Notes under the pieces: model-generated
Databases searched by the model: none
What the model was told of the DNA's origin: nothing
The model's input: only the letters and a program-made list of their open reading frames with translations
Assembly (NCBI GenBank): GCA_964457725.1
Contig: CAYWGQ010000001.1
Location: 59,784 to 123,783, forward strand
Length of the DNA stretch: 64,000 nt
Direction: 5' to 3'
DNA from: FEN-1219 sp964457725
GTDB lineage: Bacteria; Pseudomonadota; Gammaproteobacteria; Steroidobacterales; Rariloculaceae
Part shown: piece after piece, positions 26,232 through 35,525 of the stretch
How the letters are laid out: the number at the start of each line of letters is the position of its first letter
Numbering within the stretch: the first letter of the stretch is position 1
Program-made: the position numbers and the translations under genes

Positions 26232-27958
26232 AGGGCGTCGGGGGCGCCGTGGACGATGCGGCCGCCGACCATCGTCAGCAGCGAGCGCACCCGCTTGATG
26301 TCCTCGTCCGGCGTCGCCTCGGCGTCGAAGTAGTCGCGGTCGAGCACCGCGAGATCCGCGTGCTTGCCGACCTCGATGCTGCCGAGCGAGTCCTCCTCGC
26401 CTAGGAACCAGCCGTTCGCCGCCGTGTAGAGCCGAAGCGCCGTCGCGCGATCGAGCGTCTGCCCCGCGTTGATCGTCTCGCCGCGCGCATTCTTGCCCGT
26501 CACGACGTAGTAGAGCCCGATCCACGGGTTCATCGGCGAGATCTGCATGCCGTCGGAGCTCATCCCGACCGGGATACCGCTCTCGACGAGCATCCGGAAC
26601 GGCGGGCCGTTCTGTTGCGCGGTCCCGGAGATGTACCGCCAGCCGCCGAGCACGCTGACGCCGCCGCCGAGCGCGCGCAGCTTGTCCGCGTACTCGCGCG
26701 TGATGAACGGCGCGTGCGCGAGCACCCAGCGAAGCTCGCGGATGCCGGGCGGCGGCAACGAATCGTGCACGCGCTGCCAGCCGTCGATGATCGTCGCGTA
26801 ATCGCCCGGCGTGAGCGAGTGGTTCTCGTTCCGCCAGCCTGCCTCCGCGACGAGCCGCGTGCCGTTCTCCCACTCCGGCGTCGGCTGCATCACGATCGGG
26901 CTCGCGCCGGCCGTGAACTCGCCGATGCCGACCACCCTCAGCATGTCGTCGCCGAAGCGCGGGAACACGTTCTCGAGCCGCGCGCGAAGCTTCGGCGTCT
27001 CCGGGTCCGCCTCCATGTGCAGGAAGTTCAGCCGGATCCGGTTGATCAGCGCGCCTTCGGCGTGCAGCTCGAGCAGCGCGTCGTACGCACGGTACTCGTC
27101 GAAGTGCGCCGCGCCGTCGGCGTCGGTGCCGGTCGCCGGGAAGCCGCCCTGGTCGAAATGCGTCGTGAGCCCGAGGCTCGCGGCGTAGCGGAGCGCGTCC
27201 AGCGTGCCGCGCTTCTGATCCTCGAGCGTCTGGAGTCCCCGCAACGCGTGCAGCGCGCGCGACGACGGATTCGGCGTCGCCCCGCCCGCGATCGAGCCGT
27301 CCGCGCCGACCTCGATGCCGCGCTCGGCGAAGAACGCGCGGCCGCGGCTGTTCGTCACGGCCGGCCCGGCGAAGGACTGCTGGATGTAGACGGGATGGTT
27401 CGGCGTCACGCGGTCGAGCTCCGCGAGCGTCGGGAAGCGAGGCGCGGCCGGCGGCGGCACGAACTGGTTGATGTCGAAACCGCCGATCGACGTGATCCAC
27501 TCGCCCGCCGGCAGCTCCGCGGCCTTCGCGGCGAGCGTCTCGAGCACCGCCTCGATCGAGTGTGCGTTCTCGAGGCGCGTGTCGTGGCCGGGCCTTAGCC
27601 CGAGCGCCACGATGTGGTTGTGGTTGTCGATGATGCCGGGGATCACCGTGCGGCCGCGGAGATCGATCGTCTCCGTGCACGGGGTCGTCGTCGGCGTGCC
27701 GCCGACCGCAACGAAGCGCCCGTCGATCGCGTGCACGCTCTCGACGACGCGGGACTCGGCGTCCATCGTGTGAACGCGGCCGTTCACGAGCAGCACGTCG
27801 CCGCCCGGCGGGCACCGCGGCTCGGCCGCCTGCTGCGCGAGCGCCGCCGGCGCGACGAGCGCGAGCGACGCTCCGAGCACCCAACCCGCGCCGGCGCGCC
27901 GGCGCGCCGGACCCCGCTGCCGCGCCGCGGACGGCGCGCTCGAGTCGTAGCCGTTCAT
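26228..27958 (-). CDS. Exported amidohydrolase, YtcJ-like (amidohydrolase_3)
   Basis: 576 residues. The N-terminus includes a hydrophobic stretch ending in ALAQQ (about residues 24-44), a probable signal peptide. Residues 50-110 form the beta-sandwich part (LLVNGRVHTMDAESRVVESV) leading to VIPGIIDNHNHIV with the metal-binding HxH. Downstream are a TIM-barrel His (FDQGGFPATGTD region) and MSSDGMQISPMNPW carrying the catalytic Asp. Relatives hydrolyse N-acyl or amide bonds; the substrate is unknown. The stop codon is inside a REP unit. Confidence 0.87.
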   Translation of the reverse strand: MNGYDSSAPSAARQRGPARRRAGAGWVLGASLALVAPAALAQQAAEPRCPPGGDVLLVNGRVHTMDAESRVVESVHAIDGRFVAVGGTPTTTPCTETIDLRGRTVIPGIIDNHNHIVALGLRPGHDTRLENAHSIEAVLETLAAKAAELPAGEWITSIGGFDINQFVPPPAAPRFPTLAELDRVTPNHPVYIQQSFAGPAVTNSRGRAFFAERGIEVGADGSIAGGATPNPSSRALHALRGLQTLEDQKRGTLDALRYAASLGLTTHFDQGGFPATGTDADGAAHFDEYRAYDALLELHAEGALINRIRLNFLHMEADPETPKLRARLENVFPRFGDDMLRVVGIGEFTAGASPIVMQPTPEWENGTRLVAEAGWRNENHSLTPGDYATIIDGWQRVHDSLPPPGIRELRWVLAHAPFITREYADKLRALGGGVSVLGGWRYISGTAQQNGPPFRMLVESGIPVGMSSDGMQISPMNPWIGLYYVVTGKNARGETINAGQTLDRATALRLYTAANGWFLGEEDSLGSIEVGKHADLAVLDRDYFDAEATPDEDIKRVRSLLTMVGGRIVHGAPDAL

Positions 27959-28055
27959 AGACGATGGAGTTTAGCGCCGGCCGTCCCGCGGCAGGTAAAA
28001 TCTTTCGCCCGGCGGCACGAGCCCTTCCGGAACCGCCTCCACGGAAGCCTTCCGC

Positions 28056-29255
28056 ATGCGGAACGTATGGATCCTCGCGGCCGCGCAAGCGTTCGGCGCG
28101 TGCGGGACGATCGTGCTCGTCACGTTCGGCGGCATCGTCGGCGCGCGGATCGCGCCCTCCCCCTCGCTCGCGACGCTGCCGCTCGCGCTCGCGGTGCTCG
28201 GCGTCGCGCTCGGCACGTTGCCCGCCGCGTTCCTGATGCGCCGGTTCGGCCGCAAGCCGATCTTCATCGGCAGCACGCTGCTCGGCACGCTCGCCGCGCT
28301 CGGCGCGGCCTGGGCGACCGCGCACGGGCTGTTCGCCGTCTTCGGCCTGGCGAGCCTCGCGCTCGGCATGAGCCAGGCCGTCGTCATGCAGTACCGGTTC
28401 GCGGCGACGGAGCACGTGCCCGAGGATCTCGCGGGGCGCGCGGTCGGCATCGTCATGGTCGGCACCCTGGCGGCAGCCGCGCTCGGCCCGGAGCTCGGCG
28501 ATCGCGCGCGGCTCGCGGGCGGCTGGCCCGAGTTCACCGGCTCGTTCGTCGCGCTCGCGGTGCTTCTCCTCGCGGGCGGCGCCACGCTCGCGCTGCTCGG
28601 CGCGCCGCTCGCTCGGGCGACGGCGGCGAACGGCCCCGAGCGGCCGCTGCGAGTCGTCGCTGCGCAGCCGCTGTTCGTGATCGCGGTGCTCGCCGGCGTG
28701 ACGAGCTTCGCCGTGATGAGCTTCCTGATGACCGCAACGCCGCTCAGCATGCACGTGCACGACGGCATGAGCGTGACGGCGACTCGGCAGGTGATCACGT
28801 TGCACCTGATCGGCATGTACGCACCGTCGCTCGCGAGCGGGTGGCTCACGCGCGTCGTCGGGCTCGCCGGGATGATGGCCGCGGGTGTCGCCTCGATGGC
28901 GGCCTGCGTGCTGATCGCGGCGCAAGTCGGCCACGAGCTCGCGCATTATCTCCTCGGCCTCGCGCTGCTCGGCGTCGGCTGGAACCTGCTGTTCGTTGCC
29001 GGCACGACGCTCCTCACGCGCACGTACACGCCCGCAGAGCGCTTCAAGGCGCAAGGGTTGAACGACTTTGCGACGTTCGGCGCGCAAGCGGCCGCGTCGC
29101 TGCTCGCGGGCCCCGCAATCGCGACGCTCGGCTGGGCATGGCTGAACCTCGCGAGCCTGCCGCTGCTCGCGGCGATGGCGCTCGCAGTGCTCGTCTTCGC
29201 CGCGCGCGAGCGCGCGGCGCGGGCGCCCGCGGGCACCGCGGGCGCCGGCCGCTAG
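28056..29255 (+). CDS. MFS transporter
   Basis: 399 residues with about 12 transmembrane helices. The loop 2-3 signature reads AAFLMRRFGRKPIFIGSTLLGT (residues about 54-75), typical of major facilitator proteins in the drug/metabolite H+ antiporter range. The N-terminus goes straight into helix 1 (VWILAAAQAFGACGTIVLV). Divergent from the amidohydrolase by about 97 bp, so it could export or import a related compound; that link is inference. Confidence 0.87.
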   Translation: MRNVWILAAAQAFGACGTIVLVTFGGIVGARIAPSPSLATLPLALAVLGVALGTLPAAFLMRRFGRKPIFIGSTLLGTLAALGAAWATAHGLFAVFGLASLALGMSQAVVMQYRFAATEHVPEDLAGRAVGIVMVGTLAAAALGPELGDRARLAGGWPEFTGSFVALAVLLLAGGATLALLGAPLARATAANGPERPLRVVAAQPLFVIAVLAGVTSFAVMSFLMTATPLSMHVHDGMSVTATRQVITLHLIGMYAPSLASGWLTRVVGLAGMMAAGVASMAACVLIAAQVGHELAHYLLGLALLGVGWNLLFVAGTTLLTRTYTPAERFKAQGLNDFATFGAQAAASLLAGPAIATLGWAWLNLASLPLLAAMALAVLVFAARERAARAPAGTAGAGR

Positions 29256-29288
29256 ATGGATTTCGCAGGAAGCGTCAGAAACGCCGCA

Positions 29289-29849
29289 TCAGAAACGCCA
29301 GTGCGCGGTCACCCAGACCGCCTCGGAATCGGCGAACTCGCTGATGTCGTACTTCTCGTACTCGAGGCGCAGGCTGAGCCGATCGATCAGCGTGAGACCG
29401 ATGCCGGCGCCGTAGACCGTGTCCTCGCCGCTGTCGTCGAAGACGGCCTGGTCGTCGAAGGAGATCTCGAGGTCGTAGAACGCAATGCCGGCCTTCGCGA
29501 AGAGCTCGATCGGCCCGAGCGGCAGCGTGGCGACGAAGCTCGGCGTAATGGCCGTCGTGTCGGCCTGCACGTTCAGAAGGTTGATCGCCTCGTTGGATTC
29601 GCCGAGATCGAGGTAGTCGAGCTGCACCGCGAAGAAGCGGTTGAAGCGCCACCCGGCGAAGATCCGCGACGCATCGTCGTCCGAGTCGAAATCGATGTCG
29701 ACGTCGTCGACGCTTTCGATCTCGTTCGAGAAGTCGCCGAGACCGACACCGAGATACAGGCCCGAGTTCTCGTCGGCGTGCGCAGCGCGCATGCCTATCG
29801 CCGCTAGGACCCCGGCCGCGATGCACGAGGCGATCCATGGCTTCCGCAT
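29289..29849 (-). CDS. Outer-membrane beta-barrel protein (OmpA-like/porin family)
   Basis: 186 residues from ATG at 29849, preceded by GGAGGGAG. A signal peptide ends at AAHA (residue about 24). Alternating strands follow (GLYLGVGLGDFSN, RIFAGWRFNRFFAVQLDYLDLGE, VYGAGIGLTLIDRLSLRLEYEKYDI) and the chain ends in VTAHWRF with the terminal Phe recognised by BAM. An eight-strand barrel is likely. An acidic loop (ESVDDVDIDFDSDDD, about 46-60) could bind cations. Convergent with the MFS gene. Confidence 0.87.
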   Translation of the reverse strand: MRKPWIASCIAAGVLAAIGMRAAHADENSGLYLGVGLGDFSNEIESVDDVDIDFDSDDDASRIFAGWRFNRFFAVQLDYLDLGESNEAINLLNVQADTTAITPSFVATLPLGPIELFAKAGIAFYDLEISFDDQAVFDDSGEDTVYGAGIGLTLIDRLSLRLEYEKYDISEFADSEAVWVTAHWRF

Positions 29850-29911
29850 AGCACTCCCTCCGTGGAATGTGACTAGCGTAGACGAGGCAAAGTTTGTGCC
29901 AGAGGAACGAA

Positions 29912-31219
29912 TCAGCTTGCGGGACCGGCAGCCGCCCGGCTCCAACCGAGGGCTTCCGGCAGGAAGAGCGACACCTCGGGAACGTACGTGATCGCGAGCA
30001 GCACCGCGAGCAGCACGCCGAGCCACGGCAGCGCCGCACGGATCACCGCCGTCACCGGCATCTCCGCGATGCCGGCGGTGACGAACAGGTTCAGCCCGAC
30101 CGGCGGCGTGATCAGCCCGATCTCCATGTTCACCGTCATCAGGATGCCGAGGTGCACCGGATGAATGCCGAGCTCGGTCGCGATCGGGAACACGATCGGC
30201 GCGAGGATCAGGATCACCGAGGTCGGCTCCATGAAGCTGCCCGAAAGTAACAGCAGCACGTTCAGCACGAGCAGGAACGCCCATGGCGGCAGCCCGAGAT
30301 CGACGATCCACGCGGTCGCCGCCTGCGGAATCTGCTGCGTCGTCAGGACGAACGCGAACAGGAACGCGTTCGCGATGATGAACATCAGCATCGCCGTGAT
30401 GCGCGCGCTCTCGAGCAGCACGCGCGGCACTTCCACGATCCGAATGTCGCGATACACGAACACCGCGACCGCGAACGCGTACACGGCCGACACGGCGGCT
30501 GCCTCGGTCGGCGTGAAGATACCGAGGTAGATGCCGCCCAAGATGATCACGACGAGCGCGAGGCCCCAGATCGCCTCGCGCGCGGTCCGGAACAGCGTCC
30601 GCCAGTCCGCGCGCGGCTGGCGCGGCAGGTTCTGGCCCCGCGCGGCGATCGCGACCGTGACGAGCAGCGCCGCCGTCAGCAGCAGCCCCGGCAGAACGCC
30701 CGCGAGGAACAAATCGCCGATCGACGTCTCCGTCACGGCGCCGTAGACGACGAGCACGATCGACGGCGGGATCAAGATGCCGAGCGTTCCGGCGTTGCAG
30801 ATCAGCCCCGACGCGAACGCGCGCGAGTACCCGGACGCGACCATGCCGCCGATCATGATGCTGCCGACCGCGACGACGGTTGCAGGCGACGAGCCGGACA
30901 CGGCCGCGAAGAACGCGCACGCGAGCAGCGCCGCCATGCCGAGCCCGCCGCGGAAATGGCCGACGAGCGCGTTCGCGAACGCGATCATTCGCTTCGCGAC
31001 GCCGCCGGTCGTCATGAACGTGCCCGCGAGCACGAAGAACGGGATCGCGAGCAGCGGGTAGACCTGCGTCGCCGTGAAGAAGCGCTGCGCGAGCGAGACG
31101 AGCGACTGATCGGCGAACAGGAGCAGCGTGCCGATGCTCGCGAGCCCGAGCGCGATCGCAACCGGCACCCCGGCCGCGAGACAGACGAAGAGAACGGCTA
31201 GCAGGAAGAGCGCGGTCAC
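29912..31219 (-). CDS. dctM: TRAP transporter large permease (DctM)
   Basis: 435 residues from GTG at 31219, sharing GTGA with the dctQ stop. About 12 helices with the family stretches GVPVAIALGLASIGTLL, AIPFFVLAGTFMTTGGVAKRMIAFANALVGHFRGGL, GTLGILIPPSIVLVVYGAVTETSIGDLFLAG and NMEIGLITPPVGLNLFV. It is the ion-coupled transport subunit working with DctQ and DctP. The carboxylate substrate is not known; adjacent M24 and 2-oxoacid dehydrogenase genes suggest an organic acid feeding that route. Confidence 0.95.
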   Translation of the reverse strand: MTALFLLAVLFVCLAAGVPVAIALGLASIGTLLLFADQSLVSLAQRFFTATQVYPLLAIPFFVLAGTFMTTGGVAKRMIAFANALVGHFRGGLGMAALLACAFFAAVSGSSPATVVAVGSIMIGGMVASGYSRAFASGLICNAGTLGILIPPSIVLVVYGAVTETSIGDLFLAGVLPGLLLTAALLVTVAIAARGQNLPRQPRADWRTLFRTAREAIWGLALVVIILGGIYLGIFTPTEAAAVSAVYAFAVAVFVYRDIRIVEVPRVLLESARITAMLMFIIANAFLFAFVLTTQQIPQAATAWIVDLGLPPWAFLLVLNVLLLLSGSFMEPTSVILILAPIVFPIATELGIHPVHLGILMTVNMEIGLITPPVGLNLFVTAGIAEMPVTAVIRAALPWLGVLLAVLLAITYVPEVSLFLPEALGWSRAAAGPAS

Positions 31220-31704
31220 GCGGGGTCGCTTAGACCGGTCAGGAGCCTCGAGCCCGCCTGCACGAGCCGCAACGCGAGCAGCGCGAATGCGATCGGCATG
31301 ATCCCGGTCAGGAGCCAACGCGGCAGCGGGATGTCGCGTGCGTAGTTGCCGAGCGTCATCAGCCGGTCCACGAATGCCGCGCTGCCGTAGATCATCAGCC
31401 CGCAGTACGCGAGCGACGCCGCGAGCGCGGCGACGGCGATGGCCCGCGCGGCCCGCGGCGGCAGCCGCGTCGTCAGCAGATCCACCGCGATGTGGGCGCG
31501 CGTGCGGACGCCGTACGACATGCCGATCAGCACGAGCCACGCGAACGAGTACGTCGTCGCCTCGAGCGACCAGACGAAGCCCGTGCCGAACAGATACCGG
31601 AGCACGACCTGCACGAACGTGACGATCGTCATGAACGCGAGCGCCGCGGCCATGAAGATTTCCTCGGCGCGATCGAGCGCCGCGCTCAGCTTACGCAGCG
31701 CCAT
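31216..31704 (-). CDS. dctQ: TRAP transporter small permease (DctQ)
   Basis: 162 residues, four transmembrane helices. The stretch VQVVLRYLFGTGFVWSLEATTYSFAWLVLIGMSYGVRTRAHIAVDLL is the usual DctQ core, given here as family resemblance around residues 31-77. It overlaps dctM by 4 nt and starts 40 nt after dctP, as expected for a single operon. Confidence 0.93.
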   Translation of the reverse strand: MALRKLSAALDRAEEIFMAAALAFMTIVTFVQVVLRYLFGTGFVWSLEATTYSFAWLVLIGMSYGVRTRAHIAVDLLTTRLPPRAARAIAVAALAASLAYCGLMIYGSAAFVDRLMTLGNYARDIPLPRWLLTGIMPIAFALLALRLVQAGSRLLTGLSDPA

Positions 31705-31744
31705 TCCTCACCTCTGGTAGGTGCGAAGGTCGAGCGGAAGCCGC

Positions 31745-32755
31745 TCATTCGCCGCGCGCCGCCTGCTGCGCGGCCTCGATCAGGTCGGCGCCGATCACGT
31801 CGCGGAACTCGGCCCAGACGGGCTCCATCGCCCGCCGCCACTCCGCGCGCTGCTCCGGTGTCGGGACGATGATCTGCGAGCGCCCCGACGCCTCGATCAG
31901 CGCGCGTTGCTCGCGGTTGATCTCCTCCGAGCGCGCGTTCGCCCATTCGGTGACCTCGCGCAGCGTCGCCTCGAGCCCTTCGCGCAAGTCCTCCGGCAGG
32001 CTCTGCCAGAACGCCCTGTTCACACCGACGAAATAGCCGACGTAGCCCCAGTTGAGCTCCGTGATGTACGGCTGTACCTCGTAGAAGCGCGACGAGTAGA
32101 TGTTCGACCAGGTGTTTTCCTGCGCATCGACGGTGCCGGTCTGTAGCGCTTGGTACACCTCGCCGAACGCCATCTTCTGCGGGCTGCCGCCGAGCGCCAA
32201 AACCTGCGCCTGCAGCACGTCGGACTCCATCACGCGGAACTTGAGCCCGGCCGCATCCCCGGGCAGCACGAGCGGGCGCGGCCCGCTGACCTGCTTCATG
32301 CCGTTGTGCCAGAAACCGAGCCCGAGGATTCCCTGATCCTCGAGCGCATCGAGCAGCGTTTGCCCCACGGGGCTTTGCTGGAAACGCTCGACGGCCTGGA
32401 TGTCGGGGAACAGGAACGGCAAATCGAAGACCTGGAAGCGCTTCGTCAGCCGGTCGAAGACCGAGAACGACGCCGCAATCATCTGGATCTCGCCGAACGC
32501 GATCGCTTCGAGCGAGTCGCTGTCCTCCATCAGGCTGGCCGATGGATAGACCTCCACGCGGACGCGGCCGGGGAAGCGCTCCTCGGCGAGCTCCTTGAAG
32601 CGCTGGGCAGCCTGGCCTTTCGGCGTCTGCGGCGCCGTGACGTGCGGAAACTTGATGACGTAAAGCTGCCGCTCGCCGCTGCCCCCGCACGCGGCGAGCA
32701 CCGCGGCGAGCGCGAGCGCGGCGAGACACCGGCCGAGCCGCGGTCCTCGGAACAT
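31745..32755 (-). CDS. dctP: TRAP transporter substrate-binding lipoprotein (DctP)
   Basis: 336 residues from ATG at 32755 with GGAGGGGG upstream. The lipobox (LAAC near residue 22) predicts a lipid-anchored binding protein. DctP features are visible: IKFPHVTAPQTPKGQAAQ, GEIQMIAASFSVF, GLKFRVMESDVLQAQVLALGG and AFGEVYQALQTGTVDAQEN, the latter containing the carboxylate-binding region. First gene of the dctPQM operon, divergent from the M24 gene. Confidence 0.94.
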   Translation of the reverse strand: MFRGPRLGRCLAALALAAVLAACGGSGERQLYVIKFPHVTAPQTPKGQAAQRFKELAEERFPGRVRVEVYPSASLMEDSDSLEAIAFGEIQMIAASFSVFDRLTKRFQVFDLPFLFPDIQAVERFQQSPVGQTLLDALEDQGILGLGFWHNGMKQVSGPRPLVLPGDAAGLKFRVMESDVLQAQVLALGGSPQKMAFGEVYQALQTGTVDAQENTWSNIYSSRFYEVQPYITELNWGYVGYFVGVNRAFWQSLPEDLREGLEATLREVTEWANARSEEINREQRALIEASGRSQIIVPTPEQRAEWRRAMEPVWAEFRDVIGADLIEAAQQAARGE

Positions 32756-33016
32756 GGGGGTCCCCCTCCCGTCCGTTCTGGCTCGATTATAGGACCGATC
32801 CGCGCGGCGCGGCCCCAAAATCGCAGGCTTGGGCGCCGCTTCCGGCGAAAGCGCCGCTCGGCCGCTCGGGCTTTCCCGGCCGTCTCGACATCGAGACCGA
32901 AAAGCCTGAAAAATCTCTCGAAAAACGAACCCCGCTGGGGGCATTCCGCGCGCCCGCAAGTCTGGTCCGACGCCCCCCGAATTGCTAGGCTACCCGCAAG
33001 CCTCAGGAGAGTTCCC

Positions 33017-34318
33017 ATGGTCGCACAGCTGTCCGAACCGAAGATCATTACCGAAGAGGATTTGGATCCTCGCCACAGATGGGATCGAGCCATCTACGCC
33101 CCCGGCGTGATGGCGGTCGACTTCGAGGAGCGAATCGATTTTCGCCGTCTGCACCGCTATCGCCTCGCCCGCACGCGGCAGGCGCTGAAAAACTCTGATT
33201 GCGGCGCGATCCTCACGTTCGATGCGAACAACATCCGCTACATGACGAGCACCTGGATCGGCGAGTGGTCGCGCGACAAGATGGCGCGCTTCGCCCTCCT
33301 CGCCGGCGATGCCTCGCCGCACCTGTGGGACTTCGGCTCCGCCGCTGCACATCACCGCATCTACGCGCCGTGGCTCGAGCCGAAGCACTGCCACGCGGGC
33401 ATGCTCGGGCTGCGCGGCGCGGTGCCGCCGCAAGCCGGCCTGATGGAGAACGCCGCGAAGGAGATCAAGGCGATCCTCGTCGAGAACGGCGTCGCCGATC
33501 AGCCGCTCGCCGTGGACTTGGCCGAGCCGCCGATGATCTGGGCGCTCCAGGAGCTCGGCATCGAGGTCCGCGACGGCCAGCAGATCATGCTGGACGCGCG
33601 CGAGATCAAGAACATGGACGAGATCATGCTGTTGAACACGGCGGCCTCGATGGTCGACGCGGTCTACCAGATGATCTACGAGAAGCTGAAGCCCGGCATC
33701 CGCGAGTCCGACATCGTCGCGGAAGCGACGAAGATGCTCTACCAGATGGGCTCGGACGACGTCGAGGCGATCAACTCGGTCGCCGGCGAGCGCTGCAGCC
33801 CGCATCCGCACAACTTCACGGACCGCATCGTCCGCCCGGGCGACCAGGCGTTCTTCGACATCATCCACTCCTACATGGGCTATCGCACCTGCTACTACCG
33901 GACGCTCGCCGTCGGTCGGGCGACGGACGCGCAGAAGGATGCGTACAAGAAGGCTCGGGAGTGGATCGACGCGTCGATCGACGCGATCAAGCCGGGCGTC
34001 AGCAGCGCGGACGTCGCAAAGGTCTGGCCGAAGGCGCAGGAGTTCGGCTTCTCGAACGAGATGGAGTGCTTCGGCCTGCAGTTCGGTCACGGCTTGGGCG
34101 TCGCGCTGCACGAGCGGCCGGTCATCAGCCGGCTCGTGATGGACAGCGCCCCGATCGAGATCAAGGAAGGCATGGTCTTCGCGCTCGAGACCTACTGCCC
34201 GGCGAAGGACGGCTTCTCCGCCGCCCGGATCGAGGAGGAGGTCGTCGTCACGAAGGACGGCGCTCGCCTGATCACGCTGTTCCCGGCAGAGGAGCTGCCG
34301 ATCGCGAACGAGTACTAA
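33017..34318 (+). CDS. M24 (pita-bread) family protein with Cys at a metal-ligand position
   Basis: 433 residues from ATG at 33017 with AGGAG 7 nt upstream. An N-terminal creatinase-like domain (about 35-195) precedes an M24 domain (200-420). Metallopeptidase ligands are D281, H358 (FGHGLG), E391 (ALET) and E406 (RIEEE), but the second Asp of the D-x10-D pair is C292 in YRTCYYRT. It may be an Xaa-Pro peptidase relative with another activity. Divergent from dctPQM and upstream of E1alpha, so probably part of the same catabolic route. Confidence 0.82.
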   Translation: MVAQLSEPKIITEEDLDPRHRWDRAIYAPGVMAVDFEERIDFRRLHRYRLARTRQALKNSDCGAILTFDANNIRYMTSTWIGEWSRDKMARFALLAGDASPHLWDFGSAAAHHRIYAPWLEPKHCHAGMLGLRGAVPPQAGLMENAAKEIKAILVENGVADQPLAVDLAEPPMIWALQELGIEVRDGQQIMLDAREIKNMDEIMLLNTAASMVDAVYQMIYEKLKPGIRESDIVAEATKMLYQMGSDDVEAINSVAGERCSPHPHNFTDRIVRPGDQAFFDIIHSYMGYRTCYYRTLAVGRATDAQKDAYKKAREWIDASIDAIKPGVSSADVAKVWPKAQEFGFSNEMECFGLQFGHGLGVALHERPVISRLVMDSAPIEIKEGMVFALETYCPAKDGFSAARIEEEVVVTKDGARLITLFPAEELPIANEY

Positions 34319-34430
34319 GGCAGCAGCTGCTCGAGTGGTGCCCCGCTTTCGGTTTCGGTTTCTCGGCAGCACCACCGGACGAATAAAGACAAGAGGACGA
34401 AACCGAACCGGAAGACCGGCACCTTGCCAA

Positions 34431-34456
34431 CCGCCGGCCGCGCACGCGGCCGGCGG
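34431..34456. terminator. 12-bp perfect GC hairpin before E1alpha
   Basis: CCGCCGGCCGCG and CGCGGCCGGCGG flank a CA dinucleotide, between the M24 gene and the E1alpha gene on the same strand. No T-run follows. It may attenuate read-through or protect mRNA ends. Confidence 0.4.
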
Positions 34457-34493
34457 CCCTACCCGGACCCCTAAAACTTAAGGCAGCACAGCA

Positions 34494-35525
34494 GTGGACG
34501 CACAAACGACTCAAGCTGCGGCGTCGGCTAGGGCCCCTGAGGGCGCGCTGACCCCGGAGATTCGCCTGAAGCTCTACCGCTCGATGCTCGAGTGTCGCGC
34601 GCTCGAGAAGCGGGCCTACGATCTCTTCATGCAGAACCTGATCAAGGGCACGAGCCACCTCGCGCTCGGTCAGGAAGCGGTCGCCGCCGGCTTCGGCGCG
34701 GCGATGCGCAAGGACGACTACACGTTCTGCACGTACCGCGGTCACAACCACACGCTCGTACGCGGCGTCTCGATGACGAAGATCCTCGGCGAGCTGATGG
34801 GCAATTCGGCCGGGTTGATGCGCGGCAAGGGCGGCTCGATGCACCTGACGAGCGTCGAGCACTACCACATGGGCTCCTACGCGATCATCGGCGCCCACCT
34901 GCCGATCGCCGCCGGCGCTGCGTGGTCCGCGCAGTACCGCGGCACCGAGCAAGTCGCCGTGTGCTTCTTCGGCGACGGCACGACGAACATCGGCGCGTTC
35001 CACGAGGCGCTGAACTTCGCGGTGGTCTGGAAGCTGCCGGTCGTGTTCGTCTGCGAGAACAACCTCTATATGGAGTACACGCCGATCCATGCGGTCACCG
35101 CGGTCGAGCACCCGGCGGCGGACCGCGCGAGCGCGTACGGGCTCGAGCCGATCGTGATCGACGGCAACGACGTCGACGTGGTCTACCGCACCGCGCTGCG
35201 CGCGCTCGACGTCGCGCGCCGGGGCGGCGGCCCGAGCCTGATCGAGGCGGAGACGTACCGCCACGGCGGTCACTCGCGCGCGGATCCCGGCAAGTACCGG
35301 CCAGACGATGAAGTGAAGGCGTGGCTCGCGAAAGACCCGCTGCCGCGCTATCGCGCGCGACTCCTCGAGCACGGCATCGAGGAAGGCACGCTGAAGCAGA
35401 TGGAAGACGAGGTCCAGGCGATGATCAACCGTGCGACGGAAGAGGCGCGCAACGCCCCGCCGCCCGACGAGAAACTCGCTTTCACGGACGTTTGGGCGAA
35501 CGGAGGCTCCGAATGGCGGAATTGA
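34494..35525 (+). CDS. 2-oxoacid/acetoin dehydrogenase E1 component, alpha subunit
   Basis: 343 residues from GTG. The thiamine-diphosphate motif GDGTTNIGAFHEAL...CENN (about 162-189) and the YRGHNHTLVRG loop are intact, as in pyruvate, acetoin and branched-chain 2-oxoacid E1alpha. It decarboxylates a 2-oxoacid and passes the acyl group to the E2 lipoyl arm. It overlaps E1beta by 13 nt. The substrate cannot be set from sequence; the neighbouring 3-hydroxyisobutyrate-dehydrogenase-like gene makes a branched or substituted acid possible. Confidence 0.9.
   Translation: MDAQTTQAAASARAPEGALTPEIRLKLYRSMLECRALEKRAYDLFMQNLIKGTSHLALGQEAVAAGFGAAMRKDDYTFCTYRGHNHTLVRGVSMTKILGELMGNSAGLMRGKGGSMHLTSVEHYHMGSYAIIGAHLPIAAGAAWSAQYRGTEQVAVCFFGDGTTNIGAFHEALNFAVVWKLPVVFVCENNLYMEYTPIHAVTAVEHPAADRASAYGLEPIVIDGNDVDVVYRTALRALDVARRGGGPSLIEAETYRHGGHSRADPGKYRPDDEVKAWLAKDPLPRYRARLLEHGIEEGTLKQMEDEVQAMINRATEEARNAPPPDEKLAFTDVWANGGSEWRN

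Noticed and set aside
32150..33016. N-terminal extension of the M24 protein over dctP
   Set aside because: It is antisense to dctP, and the ATG at 33017 has a good ribosome-binding site.
33017..34318. DMSP lyase DddP
   Set aside because: Same fold and a TRAP transporter nearby, but the metal-site surroundings do not match what I recall of DddP, and a ligand Asp is Cys.
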